NCBI RefSeq assembly: GCF_000375645.1
Contig: NZ_AQWR01000017.1
Coordinates: 1-40,124 of the forward strand
Reading direction: 5' to 3'
Source of the DNA: Porphyromonas bennonis DSM 23058 = JCM 16335
GTDB lineage: Bacteria > Bacteroidota > Bacteroidia > Bacteroidales > Porphyromonadaceae
Length of the DNA: 40,124 bases
Shown here: in pieces, positions 22,677 to 31,957 of the stretch
How positions within the stretch are numbered: the stretch's first letter is position 1
Layout of the letters: each line of letters starts with the position of its first letter
Notes under the pieces: generated by a model
The model's database searches: none
Seen by the model: only the letters and a program-made list of their open reading frames with translations
What the model was told of the DNA's origin: nothing
Made by a program: the position numbers and the translations under genes

Positions 22677-24287
22677 ATGAGCCCAATAATAATCGCGATC
22701 ATCGTCTCTATAGTCCTCCTGGCATCGGGCTGGCTTCTGCTCAATAAGCAGAACGAGCGCCATGCCCAGAGGCTCTACGAGAACGAGATCGCCAAAGCCA
22801 AAGAGGCTCGGCAAGAGTATCTCGACCAAGCCAAGATTACTCGGGACGAGTACATGGCCAAGGCGAGAGAGGACGCCGAGATGCTCAAGAGAGACAAGCT
22901 CCTCGAGATCAAGGAGGAGTTCCTAAAGAAGAAGGCAAGTCTTGCCGACGAAGTGCAGGCTCGCCAAGCCACACTACAGTCCATAGAGTCCAAGCTGAAG
23001 AAACGCGAGGAGCAGCTCGCCAAGCTCCAGGATGACATGTCCCGCCGCTCACAGGCGATAGAGCAGGAGGGAGCCAACCTGAAGAAGCAGATCGACTTCA
23101 ATAAGAGCAAGGAGGCCGAGCTCGAGGCACTCCGTCACCAGCAGCTCGAGCAGCTCGAGGAGACCAGTGGACTGACCAAGGATGAGGCCAAGGCGCAGCT
23201 GATGGAGCACCTCAAGAGCGAGGTCAAGTCAAGCGCCGCCATCATGACCAATGAGATCATCGACGATGCTAAGCTCAAGGCCAATGCCGAGGCGCGCAAG
23301 ATCGTCGTCAAGACCATCCAACGCATCGCCACCGAGACTGCGATAGAGAATGCGGTCACCGTCTTCCACATCGATAATGACGACATCAAGGGTCGCATCA
23401 TCGGTCGTGAGGGACGCAACATCCGCGCTCTAGAGGCAGCCACCGGCGTCGAGATCATCGTCGACGACACGCCGGAGGCGATCCTGCTCTCCTGCTTCGA
23501 CCCCGTCCGCCGCGAGCTGGCGCGTCTCTCGCTCCACGAGCTGGTACAGGACGGCCGCATCCACCCCGCTCGCATCGAGGAGGTGGTCGAGAAGACGGAG
23601 AAGCAGCTCGAGGAGGAGATCATGGAGACCGGTGAGCGGACCGTGATCGACCTCGGCATCCACGGCATGCACCCCGAGCTGATCCGCCTCGTCGGCAAGA
23701 TGAAGTACCGCTCCAGCTATGGGCAAAACCTCCTCCAGCACAGTCGAGAGACCGCCAATCTGAGTGCCGTCATGGCTGCAGAGCTCGGCGTAGATGCCAA
23801 GAAAGCACGCCGTGCCGGACTCCTCCACGACATCGGAAAGGTGGCCGACGAGGAGCCGCAGATGCCTCACGCTCTCCTCGGTATGAAGCTCTGCGAGAAG
23901 TACAAGGAAAAGCCGGACATCTGCAATGCTGTCGGCTCCCACCACGACGAGATCGAGATGAGCACCCTCATCGCCCCCATCGTGCAGGTCTGTGATGCCA
24001 TCAGCGGCGCACGACCCGGTGCACGTCGTGAGATCGCCGAGGCATACATCAAGCGACTCAAGGCACTCGAGGACCTCGCCCTCTCCTACCCCGGAGTGAT
24101 CAAGACCTACGCCATCCAGGCGGGTCGCGAGCTTCGCGTCGTTGTCGGGGCCGACAAGGTCGACGATGCCGGCACCATCGAGCTCTCCAATGCGATCGCC
24201 GAGCGAGTACAGGACGAGCTCACCTACCCCGGACAGGTCAAGATCACCGTCATCCGCGAGCGCCGCGTCGTCTCCTACGCCAAGTAA
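22677..24287 (+). CDS. rny: Ribonuclease Y
   Basis: A membrane-anchored endoribonuclease that starts mRNA decay. In its 536 residues, one TM helix at 3-21 is followed by a long coiled coil (about 30-185). The KH RNA-binding domain contains [20 protein letters not shown] (238-256). The HD catalytic domain has His355 in LLQHSRETA, the HD pair at 384-385 (GLLHDIGKV) and the His-rich GSHHDE (420-425). It ends in a strong intrinsic terminator 21 bases after the stop. PNPase, a frequent partner in RNA turnover, is encoded about 8 kb downstream. Confidence 0.98.
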   Translation: MSPIIIAIIVSIVLLASGWLLLNKQNERHAQRLYENEIAKAKEARQEYLDQAKITRDEYMAKAREDAEMLKRDKLLEIKEEFLKKKASLADEVQARQATLQSIESKLKKREEQLAKLQDDMSRRSQAIEQEGANLKKQIDFNKSKEAELEALRHQQLEQLEETSGLTKDEAKAQLMEHLKSEVKSSAAIMTNEIIDDAKLKANAEARKIVVKTIQRIATETAIENAVTVFHIDNDDIKGRIIGREGRNIRALEAATGVEIIVDDTPEAILLSCFDPVRRELARLSLHELVQDGRIHPARIEEVVEKTEKQLEEEIMETGERTVIDLGIHGMHPELIRLVGKMKYRSSYGQNLLQHSRETANLSAVMAAELGVDAKKARRAGLLHDIGKVADEEPQMPHALLGMKLCEKYKEKPDICNAVGSHHDEIEMSTLIAPIVQVCDAISGARPGARREIAEAYIKRLKALEDLALSYPGVIKTYAIQAGRELRVVVGADKVDDAGTIELSNAIAERVQDELTYPGQVKITVIRERRVVSYAK

Positions 24288-24308
24288 TCCATTTCAGACA
24301 AAAAGAGA

Positions 24309-24346
24309 GGGTGTGCCATCCCGTACGGATGGCACACCCTTTTTTT
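24309..24346 (+). terminator. Intrinsic terminator of the fabD-rny unit
   Basis: A 13-bp perfect stem (GGGTGTGCCATCC at 24309-24321, GGATGGCACACCC at 24327-24339) with a 5-base loop is followed by seven T. It is the strongest terminator in the window. Confidence 0.95.
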
Positions 24347-24369
24347 GCCCTCATTGGTGAGGGGCAAAT

Positions 24370-24429
24370 CTATTACCGGTATTAGTTAATACTATTACCG
24401 GTATTAGTCGCGACTAATACCGGTAATGG
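24370..24429. repeat. 22-bp-period array of 16-bp near-palindromes, array 3 (3 units)
   Basis: Units start at 24370, 24392 and 24414. The first two are identical (CTATTACCGGTATTAG); the third ends AATGG. Spacers are TTAATA and TCGCGA. It lies between the rny terminator and the 3' end of the convergent exporter operon, so it is not in a promoter. Confidence 0.95.
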
Positions 24430-24464
24430 AATTAAGTCTGAGGGATGGGGATGTCAGGCTATAG

Positions 24465-25673
24465 TCATACGGGATCCTTCGTCTGGCGTCCCTTGCGGTA
24501 CTGGAAGTAGTAGCCGATGGAGGCGATCGTGAAGTAGAGCGCTGTCAGGACCCAGAGAGCCCGACACTGGTGGAGGATATCGTACAGCGAGGCACCCGTA
24601 CCCAGCAGGGCGATGTATCCCTGGACCGCATGGGTGCTGGGGATCAGGTAGGCAACGGACTTCCATAGCCAGGGGATATTCTGCCACGGCCAGACGACAC
24701 CGGTGAGGAAGAAGAAGACCAGCGACAGCGGGACGATGTAGATCAGCACCACCTCCCGCCTCTTGAAGAGGAAAGACAGCCCTATCGACATAAAGATCAC
24801 CGAGAGCAGATAGGGGACGATAAAGATCAGCATCCTCATCGGCGTCGTCAGGATCGGTATCCTTAGACAGTAGGGTACGATACAGAGGACCCAGATACTG
24901 ACCAGGAAGTAGAGCACGAAGTAGATCACACTCTTATTGATCACCATCCGCATCGGCCCATGGATCGTCGACGGTATGAGGTAGTGCGTGTCGTTGCTCT
25001 CCCTCGCAGTGGCCGCTAGCATACAGATCCCCAGGATCAGCGTCTGCTGAAGGATCAGGATCAGGATCGGCGGCATCAGGAAGGTTCCTATGCCTGCGAC
25101 AGGATTGTAGTATCCCTTGCCGTCCTGATAGACCGGACGTACCTCTATGTCCGTCAGTGCCTTAGTCGGCTTCCCTGCCCGCTCCGCATGGATCTCACCG
25201 CCCATCTGGAGGGCGTTATTATTGAGTGCCACCATATAGTTCTTATAGTACAGCAGCACATTGCCGAGACTCATCAGCTCCACGTGTACCTGATCCGCAC
25301 CCCGGTAGAGATCGGCCTGGAAGTCCTTCGGGATCCTGGCGTAGCCGTAGGCATCCCGGTCCATGATCATCTGCTCCGCCTGCTCTATCGTGGGGACGAC
25401 TGCCACCACCTCCACCTCCTGCGAGGCGTCCACATGGCGGATGTACTCGCGGGAGAGAGAGCTGTTATCCTCATCCACCACGACCAGCTTCGACTCCTCG
25501 ACTACCTCGGTATTGTAGAAGGCGGCGTAGAGGAAGGGGTAGATGATCGGGACGAAAAAGAAGAATAGCAGCACCCCGGCATCACCCTTGATCGCATCGA
25601 TCTCGGTTCGCCATATCGCCTTTGTATCAGCCCTGAGGAGAGAGAGTCTCCTCCGCCACTTGTTATCGGACAT
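24465..25673 (-). CDS. ABC-2 type permease (second of pair)
   Basis: A 402-residue inner-membrane permease of the ABC-2/YhhJ-YbhR type. One TM helix near 30-52 (AGVLLFFFFVPIIYPFLYAA) is followed by a large periplasmic domain (about 55-215) and five more C-terminal TM helices. Late ones hold the family pattern FFFLTGVVWPWQNIPW and LIPSTHAVQGY. It is the last gene of the exporter operon and overlaps the preceding permease by 11 bases. It would pair with that permease as a heterodimer. No nucleotide-binding protein is encoded nearby. The substrate is unknown. Confidence 0.9.
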   Translation of the reverse strand: MSDNKWRRRLSLLRADTKAIWRTEIDAIKGDAGVLLFFFFVPIIYPFLYAAFYNTEVVEESKLVVVDEDNSSLSREYIRHVDASQEVEVVAVVPTIEQAEQMIMDRDAYGYARIPKDFQADLYRGADQVHVELMSLGNVLLYYKNYMVALNNNALQMGGEIHAERAGKPTKALTDIEVRPVYQDGKGYYNPVAGIGTFLMPPILILILQQTLILGICMLAATARESNDTHYLIPSTIHGPMRMVINKSVIYFVLYFLVSIWVLCIVPYCLRIPILTTPMRMLIFIVPYLLSVIFMSIGLSFLFKRREVVLIYIVPLSLVFFFLTGVVWPWQNIPWLWKSVAYLIPSTHAVQGYIALLGTGASLYDILHQCRALWVLTALYFTIASIGYYFQYRKGRQTKDPV

Positions 25674-26847
25674 AAGACACTTCTAAGAGCTCACGCTTGA
25701 GGTTATGACTGCACAGCAACGGCAGCAGGACAAAGGCTGCCAGCCCCAGGTAATAGGGAATGCTAAGCGAGAGAGGGAACCCGTTAAGCGACTGATCAGT
25801 ATAGATCATATAGTAGTACCTCATCGGGAAGAGGTAAGAAAGGGGGACAAAGGGGGAGTACATCGCATCGATCGGGAAGGAGAATCCTACGATGGAGAAG
25901 GTAAGTACCCCGAAGAGACTTGCCAGACTCACTCCCAGTCTCAGGATCGGCACAAGGGTGATGAAGAAGACCCCGACTGCCTCCGCTGCCACGATCAGCA
26001 GGAGCAGTGCTAGGAGCATGGGACCCCAGCCGTTAGCAAGGGGGAAGCCGCAGAAGGTGTAGAGCATCGCCAGACAGGCGCACCCCACCACAAACCAGAT
26101 CAGCGTGTGGACTGCCAGCTTGCCGGCAAGGGCGACATGCATACTGCCTCCCGCGGTCTCTAGCCACTCCTCGGCCGACTTCGCCTTGATCTCCACGCCG
26201 ACAGCGTAGGCAGTCACCTGCATGATCAGCAGCTGGATGATCCCGAGGATGAGGATGTTGCTGAGGTAGACGGAGTAGTTGAGCCACTTATTCCCCTTGA
26301 TCTGATCCTTGACGACAATCGGCATCACGTTGGTCATGATCTCCGTCTCCGTCTTGCCCATCAGGGTCCCCATCTGGAGCCCCACAGCGCCATTTGCCAT
26401 CTCGCTGATCATGCGGAGGTTCTTATAGCTAAGGTTTCCGCCGATGATCGAGTGGTAATTGAGGTAATAATTGATGGTGGGCTGCTTGCCGGAGGAGACC
26501 CTGTCGGTAAATCCCCGAGGGATGACGAGGATGCCGAAGGCCTGATTTTGCTGCATCAGCTCACGAGCCTCGGTGAAGCTTGCCGTCCTCAGCACCACGT
26601 GGCTCTCGGAGAAGCTGTCGAGGTTGTCCACCAGCTTCCGCGTATTGGACGTATTGTCCAGGTCCACGACGGCAATGGGCAGATCCCCCGGCAGCCCCTC
26701 ACCCATAAGGGTAAGGAGGAAAATGGCGAAGAACACCGGAACCACGATCATCCCCGCATAGTAGATAGAGTGGGTGGAGACCAGTCTCCACTCGCGCTGC
26801 ACCACCTTCAGGAAAGGAGAGGATGTACTCACGGGACGATGCTTCAC
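25663..26847 (-). CDS. ABC-2 type permease (first of pair)
   Basis: A 394-residue permease of the same family as its neighbour. A first TM helix lies at about 26-46 (SIYYAGMIVVPVFFAIFLL), then a periplasmic domain (VVDLDNTSNTRKLVDNLDSF onwards). C-terminal helices include TYAVGV-, LLALLLLIVAAEAVGVFF- and FSIVGFSFPIDAM-type segments. It lies between the membrane-fusion gene (4-base overlap) and the second permease (11-base overlap), so the three are tightly coupled. Homologous pairs export antibiotics, bile-type compounds or other hydrophobic molecules in other bacteria; nothing here fixes the substrate. Confidence 0.9.
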   Translation of the reverse strand: MKHRPVSTSSPFLKVVQREWRLVSTHSIYYAGMIVVPVFFAIFLLTLMGEGLPGDLPIAVVDLDNTSNTRKLVDNLDSFSESHVVLRTASFTEARELMQQNQAFGILVIPRGFTDRVSSGKQPTINYYLNYHSIIGGNLSYKNLRMISEMANGAVGLQMGTLMGKTETEIMTNVMPIVVKDQIKGNKWLNYSVYLSNILILGIIQLLIMQVTAYAVGVEIKAKSAEEWLETAGGSMHVALAGKLAVHTLIWFVVGCACLAMLYTFCGFPLANGWGPMLLALLLLIVAAEAVGVFFITLVPILRLGVSLASLFGVLTFSIVGFSFPIDAMYSPFVPLSYLFPMRYYYMIYTDQSLNGFPLSLSIPYYLGLAAFVLLPLLCSHNLKRELLEVSYVR

Positions 26848-27869
26848 TTCAGCTGAGACCTATCGATGACGACACTCATCCCCGGCTCCAGATCCTCTAT
26901 CTTATCGAGGAGCTCCGCCTTTACTTCAAAGGTGCGGAAGTCTATCTGCCCGGTCGGCTTCTTTGCCTTACGGACGGAGTAGATACCCATGTCCTTGAGA
27001 TGAACCACTCTGAGGAGACACTCCCTACCGTCCAGGGCGGGGATCACCCCCTTGAGCGTCGTGCCGCGGCGGATGCCGGAGAGACGATCCTCGCTGAGGG
27101 CAAAGACGACATAGCATGAGGTGGGATCGGCGACATTCATCACCGGGGAGCCGGTGCCGACCAGCTCGCCCACATGGGGCACGATGTCAGTGACACGCCC
27201 GTCAAGGGGCGAAGTGAGGGTACCCTCGCTGACGTAGAGGTCCACCTCCTTGAGCGTCGCATCCATATTGCTGACCAGCCCCTCCGTGGTACCGGTGCGG
27301 TCGGAGAGCGCTCCACGCTTGGCGAGGTCGTAGCGACTCTTGGCAGCCGCCTCGGCCGCCTCGGCAGACCTCACGAGAGCGCGTGCCTGATCGTACTTCT
27401 GAGCAGAGACGACGCCCTCCTTATAGAGGTTCTCCACACGCTTGAAGCTGGACTGAGCCACCTCTCGGGTCACCTTGGCACTCTGCCACATCTGGAGGGC
27501 AGCCTGCTGTACCTCTGCGGGACCGCCCCCGGCGAGGGAGCGATTGAGTGCCATAGCAGAGGCACGCATAGCCTCCGCCTGCTCCCGCTTAGCGTAGACC
27601 TCGGGGGAGTATATGCGGACGAGGGTATCGCCCTTCTTGACCATCTGTCCCTCCTCCACGAGATACTCCGAGATACGACCCGGCACCTTACCTGAGATAC
27701 GTATCTCATCCACCTCTACGTGACCGATCACCTCCGACTCCCGAGGGGAGAAGAAGACGAATCCTGCCAGTGCCACGAGGGCGATCACGACGAGGGTGGT
27801 GACGATGGTGACCACCATTTTATGTCTCAGCTCCTTGGAGAGGGAGCTCTTCTCTTCTGTCTGTTGCAT
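26844..27869 (-). CDS. HlyD-family periplasmic adaptor (membrane fusion protein)
   Basis: A 341-residue protein that would bridge the inner-membrane permeases and the TolC channel. After a short cytoplasmic start, one TM helix lies at about 17-38 (VVTIVTTLVVIALVALAGFV). The first half of the lipoyl domain follows (GKVPGRISEYLVEEGQMVKK), then a helical hairpin (about 75-205) rich in Ala, Glu and Lys. The second lipoyl half is TSPLDGRVTDIVPHVGELV, and a beta-barrel follows to the C-terminus. It starts 12 bases after the TolC gene and overlaps the first permease by 4 bases. Confidence 0.93.
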   Translation of the reverse strand: MQQTEEKSSLSKELRHKMVVTIVTTLVVIALVALAGFVFFSPRESEVIGHVEVDEIRISGKVPGRISEYLVEEGQMVKKGDTLVRIYSPEVYAKREQAEAMRASAMALNRSLAGGGPAEVQQAALQMWQSAKVTREVAQSSFKRVENLYKEGVVSAQKYDQARALVRSAEAAEAAAKSRYDLAKRGALSDRTGTTEGLVSNMDATLKEVDLYVSEGTLTSPLDGRVTDIVPHVGELVGTGSPVMNVADPTSCYVVFALSEDRLSGIRRGTTLKGVIPALDGRECLLRVVHLKDMGIYSVRKAKKPTGQIDFRTFEVKAELLDKIEDLEPGMSVVIDRSQLK

Positions 27870-27881
27870 TATCCTTATTAC

Positions 27882-29273
27882 TTATCTGGTAAATCGTGCA
27901 GTAGGGACGTAGTGTCTGATCTTGCTCTCGCTCGACTTCAGGGCGATGGCAGCGTCGATATAGCTGTCGTAGGCAGCCGACCAGGAGGTCTGAGCCTCGG
28001 TGAGGACAAGCAGCGGGATCACCCCCTCCTTGTACCCCAGCTGAGCCTGCCTGAGGGTCTCGTCGGCGCTGGAGAGACTGAGCTTTGCGGCGGAGAGCTG
28101 CCTATAGGCCTCCTGATTGTTCAGCAGGAGCTGATGGATCTGGAGATTGATCTTCTCGCGAGCATCGGTCAGCTGCCTCTGCTTGATCCCCCGCTCGGCG
28201 GCGGCACCCTTCCTCTTGGTGATCCCGGTGTAGATGTCCGTGAGGGGGATCTGAAGTCCTACTGCCACATGCCAGCTCCCACCATACTCATCCTGCATGC
28301 CGGCAAAGAGATTGGGGTTAATGGTGGTATAGCCACCCAGCAGGACCACCTTGGGGAGGGCGTCCGCCAGCTCCACCCTTTCCTTGGCGGCAAAGATCTT
28401 ATCTGCCGTCTCGAGGGCACGCACCTCGGGTCGAGCATCGATGCCACCACTGATCTCCTGCTCTGAGAGGAGGATCGGCGTGTCGATCACCTCGTTGCGG
28501 GCAGTATCCAGGGTCACCTCATCAGCCAGACGGTAGTCACTCTCCAGCCCGAGGCCGCACTTCTGCGCCAGGAGCATCTTGGAGAGAGATAGACCGTTCT
28601 CCACCTTGAGCCGCAGCTGGTTGGCATCGCTCTGCTTGACCCGTATGGAGAGTGCGTCCGCCTCGGTGGCGACACCCTCCTTGACAGCCAGGTCCACATT
28701 TGCCACCGCCTCATCGAGGAGGGCGGTGAGCTTCGTCGCCAGCTCCAGCTTACTCGACAGAGTGACCACCTGCCAGTAGGTCTCCTCCACGCTCAGCTCG
28801 AGCTCTCGCTCCTTGGTCTCCATCATGATCCCTGCCAGATCGACCGCCGAGGAGGCCATCTTGTAGCCGTTGATGATCTTGCCTCCCATAAAGATCGGCT
28901 GGACGAAGGAGACGGTGCCCACCTTGGTATTACCGAGGTCGATGGCGGTCTTGTCCTTGATCTTCTCCGGCAGGTACTGCCCCAGCCCGAGGAGCGCATG
29001 ATCCCAGTCGAACGGCTGCAGGGGATCCTTGATGTGAGAGTAGGCGGCTCCCAGTGATACCTTGGGGAAGAAGTTGACCCCCACCTCGCCCTTCTTGGCC
29101 TTGGCCATATCGATCTTCAGCTCCTCAGCCTTAAGCAATTCGTTACTGGTGGTAGCCATTCGGATACACTCCTCCAGTGAGTAGACCTGCTCCTGTGCAT
29201 AGACCGGAGTCAGGAGGAGAGCGGCGAGTAGCGGAGCCGTCAGACTCTCCAGGACACGTTTCAGATTTCTCAT
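27882..29273 (-). CDS. TolC-family outer-membrane efflux protein
   Basis: A 463-residue outer-membrane channel subunit. The signal peptide ends near PVYA (about residue 26), and the mature protein starts QEQVYSLEECIRMATTSNEL, the usual family opening. The long helices are rich in Ala, Glu and Leu and appear in two repeats, for example EVGVNFFPKVSLGAAYSH and later LADALPKVVLLGGYTTINP. Trimers would form the exit duct of the exporter. It is the first gene of the operon; the divergent 209-bp gap to the carboxylase gene should hold its promoter. A near-match to the -7 element lies at about 29360 on the minus strand. Confidence 0.94.
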   Translation of the reverse strand: MRNLKRVLESLTAPLLAALLLTPVYAQEQVYSLEECIRMATTSNELLKAEELKIDMAKAKKGEVGVNFFPKVSLGAAYSHIKDPLQPFDWDHALLGLGQYLPEKIKDKTAIDLGNTKVGTVSFVQPIFMGGKIINGYKMASSAVDLAGIMMETKERELELSVEETYWQVVTLSSKLELATKLTALLDEAVANVDLAVKEGVATEADALSIRVKQSDANQLRLKVENGLSLSKMLLAQKCGLGLESDYRLADEVTLDTARNEVIDTPILLSEQEISGGIDARPEVRALETADKIFAAKERVELADALPKVVLLGGYTTINPNLFAGMQDEYGGSWHVAVGLQIPLTDIYTGITKRKGAAAERGIKQRQLTDAREKINLQIHQLLLNNQEAYRQLSAAKLSLSSADETLRQAQLGYKEGVIPLLVLTEAQTSWSAAYDSYIDAAIALKSSESKIRHYVPTARFTR

Positions 29274-29412
29274 ACTTTCATTACATCTCTAACCACATCT
29301 TCCCCACCGACAATACCTGGTGCAGGGAGTGAATACGGAACTCAGACGCACGTATGGGCAAAAGGTTAAATCGGTCCCGACACATTTCGGGTAAAGTGCA
29401 CCCTACTCCGCT

Positions 29413-29444
29413 TTTGTGGGTATGCGTGAATACCTGTACCTTTG
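29413..29444 (+). promoter_or_regulatory. Bacteroidetes promoter of the carboxyltransferase gene
   Basis: TTTG at 29413-29416, a 20-bp spacer, then TACCTTTG at 29437-29444. Both elements and the spacing fit the Bacteroidetes -33/-7 consensus. The start codon is 38 bases downstream. Confidence 0.75.
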
Positions 29445-29482
29445 TCAGGTATAGGGAGATAATGTAATCGCACATATATATA

Positions 29483-31036
29483 ATGAGTATACAGACAGAG
29501 AAGATCAGGGCACTCATCGAGCGAAGGGAGCAGATGCTCCTCGGAGGTGGCGAGGCTGCGGTGGAGAAGCAGCACAGCCGCCACAAGCTTACCGCCCGAG
29601 AGCGGATTGAGAGACTCCTGGACCCCGGCACCTTTGAGGAGCTGGGAACCTACGTCCGTCATCACAATGCCAACTTCGGGGCAGACAAGAAGGTCTACGA
29701 CGGCGACTCGGTCGTCACCGGGAGCGGTCTCGTGGATGGTCGTCTGGTCTATGTCTATGCACAGGACTTCACCGCCTTTGCCGGCACCTGCGGCTATATG
29801 CATGCTCGCAAGATCTGCGAGGTACAGCAGCTGGCGATGAAGGTCGGGGCGCCGATCATCGGCATCAACGACTCCGGAGGAGCACGCATCCAGGAGGGAG
29901 TCAATTCGCTTGCCGGTTATGGTGAGCTCTTTGAGAATAACATCCTCGCCTCGGGCGTGGTGCCGCAGATCTCCGGGATCTTCGGTCCCTGTGCCGGAGG
30001 GGCGGTCTACTCCCCGGCACTGACCGACTTCAATATCATGGTCTCCGGCACCAGCTATATGTTCCTCACCGGACCCAAGGTGGTGAAGACGGTGACCAAT
30101 GAGGAGGTGACTGCCGAGGAGCTCGGAGGAGCGTCCGTCCATACCCGCAAGAGCGGCGTGGCGCACTTCGCCGTAGAGAGCGACGAGGAGGGGCTGGAGC
30201 TGATGCGTCACCTGCTGAGCTTCCTGCCGTCCAATAATATGGAGGAGGCGCCTCGGATTGCATCGTCTGATCCTGTAGATCGTGACCTGTCGGTGCTGAA
30301 TGATCTGATCCCGGACAACCCCAATACGGCGTACGACATGTATGAGGTGATCGGTCAGATCGTCGACGGGGGCGAGTTCCTCGAGGTGCAGCGCGACTTT
30401 GCCCGTAGCATCATCATCGGCTTTGCCCGCATCGATGGGCGGAGTGTCGGCATTGTTGCCAATCAGCCCGCAGCTGCCGCAGGGGTGCTGGATGTCAATT
30501 CGTCCCGCAAGGGCGCCCGCTTCGTCCGCTTCTGTGACGCCTTCAATATCCCGATCGTCAGCCTCGTCGATGTCCCCGGATTCCTCCCCGGCACCGGTCA
30601 GGAGTACAATGCCGTGATCACCAACGGCGCCAAGCTCCTCTATGCTTATGGCGAAGCGACGGTACCCAAGATTACCGTCATCACCCGCAAGGCGTACGGC
30701 GGTGCCTACATCGTGATGGGGTCGAAGCACCTCCGTGCCGACATCAATCTCGCCTGGCCCTCCGCCGAGATCGCCGTCATGGGACCCGACGGAGCGGTGG
30801 AGATCCTCTACGGTAAGGCTCTCCGTGATGCTGAGGATCCGGCTGCGCTCAAGGAGGAGCACATTCGGGAGTACCGGGAGAAGTTTGCCAACCCCTACTA
30901 CGCTGCTTCATACGGATTTATCGACGACGTGATCGTCCCCGACGAGACCCGTAAGCGCATTGCCCGAGCTCTGCGAGACCTGCGCAATAAGCGTCAGGAG
31001 CTGCCGGCGAAGAAGCACGACAATATCCCCCTCTGA
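29483..31036 (+). CDS. mmdA: Biotin-dependent carboxyltransferase (methylmalonyl-CoA decarboxylase alpha / propionyl-CoA carboxylase beta)
   Basis: A 517-residue carboxyltransferase that moves CO2 between an acyl-CoA and carboxybiotin. The N-terminal half has RERIERLLDPGTFEE, then GINDSGGARIQEGVNSLAGY and FGPCAGGAVYSPALTDF. The second half has VDVPGFLPGTGQEY and TVITRKAYGGAYIVMGSKHL, the two oxyanion-hole regions of the crotonase fold. In Bacteroidales this gene usually belongs to methylmalonyl-CoA decarboxylase in the succinate-to-propionate pathway. Sequence alone does not separate that from propionyl-CoA carboxylase, so the symbol is provisional. A small gene and a biotin carrier follow at once. 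Confidence 0.93.
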   Translation: MSIQTEKIRALIERREQMLLGGGEAAVEKQHSRHKLTARERIERLLDPGTFEELGTYVRHHNANFGADKKVYDGDSVVTGSGLVDGRLVYVYAQDFTAFAGTCGYMHARKICEVQQLAMKVGAPIIGINDSGGARIQEGVNSLAGYGELFENNILASGVVPQISGIFGPCAGGAVYSPALTDFNIMVSGTSYMFLTGPKVVKTVTNEEVTAEELGGASVHTRKSGVAHFAVESDEEGLELMRHLLSFLPSNNMEEAPRIASSDPVDRDLSVLNDLIPDNPNTAYDMYEVIGQIVDGGEFLEVQRDFARSIIIGFARIDGRSVGIVANQPAAAAGVLDVNSSRKGARFVRFCDAFNIPIVSLVDVPGFLPGTGQEYNAVITNGAKLLYAYGEATVPKITVITRKAYGGAYIVMGSKHLRADINLAWPSAEIAVMGPDGAVEILYGKALRDAEDPAALKEEHIREYREKFANPYYAASYGFIDDVIVPDETRKRIARALRDLRNKRQELPAKKHDNIPL

Positions 31037-31037
31037 T

Positions 31038-31253
31038 ATGGACACTCAGCACTACGACCCCTCCATCGAGGCACTGCTCTCTCTCGGTCAGGCGATCGAC
31101 ACGGCACGAGGTGAGGTGGTGACCGCGATCGCACTGGCGCTGGCTGACTACGGTCGGAGCGTCGAGACCTCCGGTCTCTGCGACGAGGAGAGTAGCGAGC
31201 GGCGGTCGGGATGGTCCGACAAGTCGCTCACGATGCGCCGCCGACCTTGGTAA
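31038..31253 (+). CDS. Small soluble protein between carboxyltransferase and biotin carrier
   Basis: The ATG at 31038, one base after the upstream stop, gives 71 residues. The N-terminal two thirds are helical (about 8-40, with AIALALADYG). The C-terminal part, RSGWSDKSLTMRRRPW, is basic with two Trp. There is no TM helix, so it is not a full OadG/gamma membrane subunit. Bacteroidales clusters commonly have a short protein in this slot whose tail has a Trp-x-x-Lys pattern, which this resembles. A role in holding the decarboxylase subunits together is plausible but not shown. It ends 25 bases before the biotin carrier gene. Confidence 0.75.
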   Translation: MDTQHYDPSIEALLSLGQAIDTARGEVVTAIALALADYGRSVETSGLCDEESSERRSGWSDKSLTMRRRPW

Positions 31254-31278
31254 GGACTTACTATCACACAAGAGACCT

Positions 31279-31749
31279 ATGAAGCAATACCGATACACCA
31301 TTAATGGTCACCCCTACGAGGTGACGATCCACTCTGCCGACGAGGAGACGGCTGAGGTGGAGGTGAATGGACACCACTACACCGTCAGGCTCGGTGATGA
31401 GTCTGCCCCCGCACCTGCTCGGCAGACCCCTAAGCCTCAGCCCGAGCCGACTGTGAGTGCGACGCCTGCCGCAGAGGTACCTGAGGAGAAGCCCGCTGCT
31501 GCGGCACCGGAGAGCCAACCCAAGCGTGCCGCAGGAGGTCGCGAGGTGATCGCTCCTCTCCCCGGCCTGATCCGTGAGGTGCTGGTTAAGGAGGGGGATA
31601 AGGTAAAAAAGGGTCAGAAGATCATGATCCTCGAGGCGATGAAGATGGAGAATGAGATCAATGCCGACAGCGATGGCACGATCACCTCTCTCCTGGTCGC
31701 CAATGGAGACTCCGTCCAGGGCGGCGATCCGCTCGCCACGATAGGCTGA
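31279..31749 (+). CDS. Biotin carboxyl carrier protein of the decarboxylase/carboxylase
   Basis: A 156-residue biotin/lipoyl attachment protein. Residues 1-40 form a small beta-rich domain (YRYTINGHPYEVTIHSA). Residues 41-85 are a flexible Pro/Ala/Glu linker. The biotinyl domain covers about 88-156 and carries the target Lys122 in EAMKMENEI. Gly and Val turns such as APLPGLIREVLVKEGDKVKK are typical. It shuttles the carboxyl group between the carboxyltransferase and its partner subunit. Neither a membrane beta subunit (mmdB) nor a biotin carboxylase follows; pnp is next, with its own promoter. Confidence 0.93.
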   Translation: MKQYRYTINGHPYEVTIHSADEETAEVEVNGHHYTVRLGDESAPAPARQTPKPQPEPTVSATPAAEVPEEKPAAAAPESQPKRAAGGREVIAPLPGLIREVLVKEGDKVKKGQKIMILEAMKMENEINADSDGTITSLLVANGDSVQGGDPLATIG

Positions 31750-31873
31750 GAGACCTCATCGGATCCTTGTCGGGAGAGACGCCGACACGGAGATGGGACG
31801 ATCTACTTCCCTCTATGGAGGATACAGGCGAAAGTCGATGACGTAAAGTGAGGGCTTTTTCGCTGAGTTTCTG

Positions 31874-31881
31874 TACCTTTG
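31874..31881 (+). promoter_or_regulatory. Putative -7 element of pnp
   Basis: TACCTTTG matches TAnnTTTG and lies 76 bases before the pnp start, leaving a leader of about 70 bases. Confidence 0.6.
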
Positions 31882-31957
31882 TGCGATATCGTGGAGGGAC
31901 AGCTGAGATTTTAGATAACCGGGCTTGCAATGCGTAAGCTCGAAAAGACGTAAAAGT

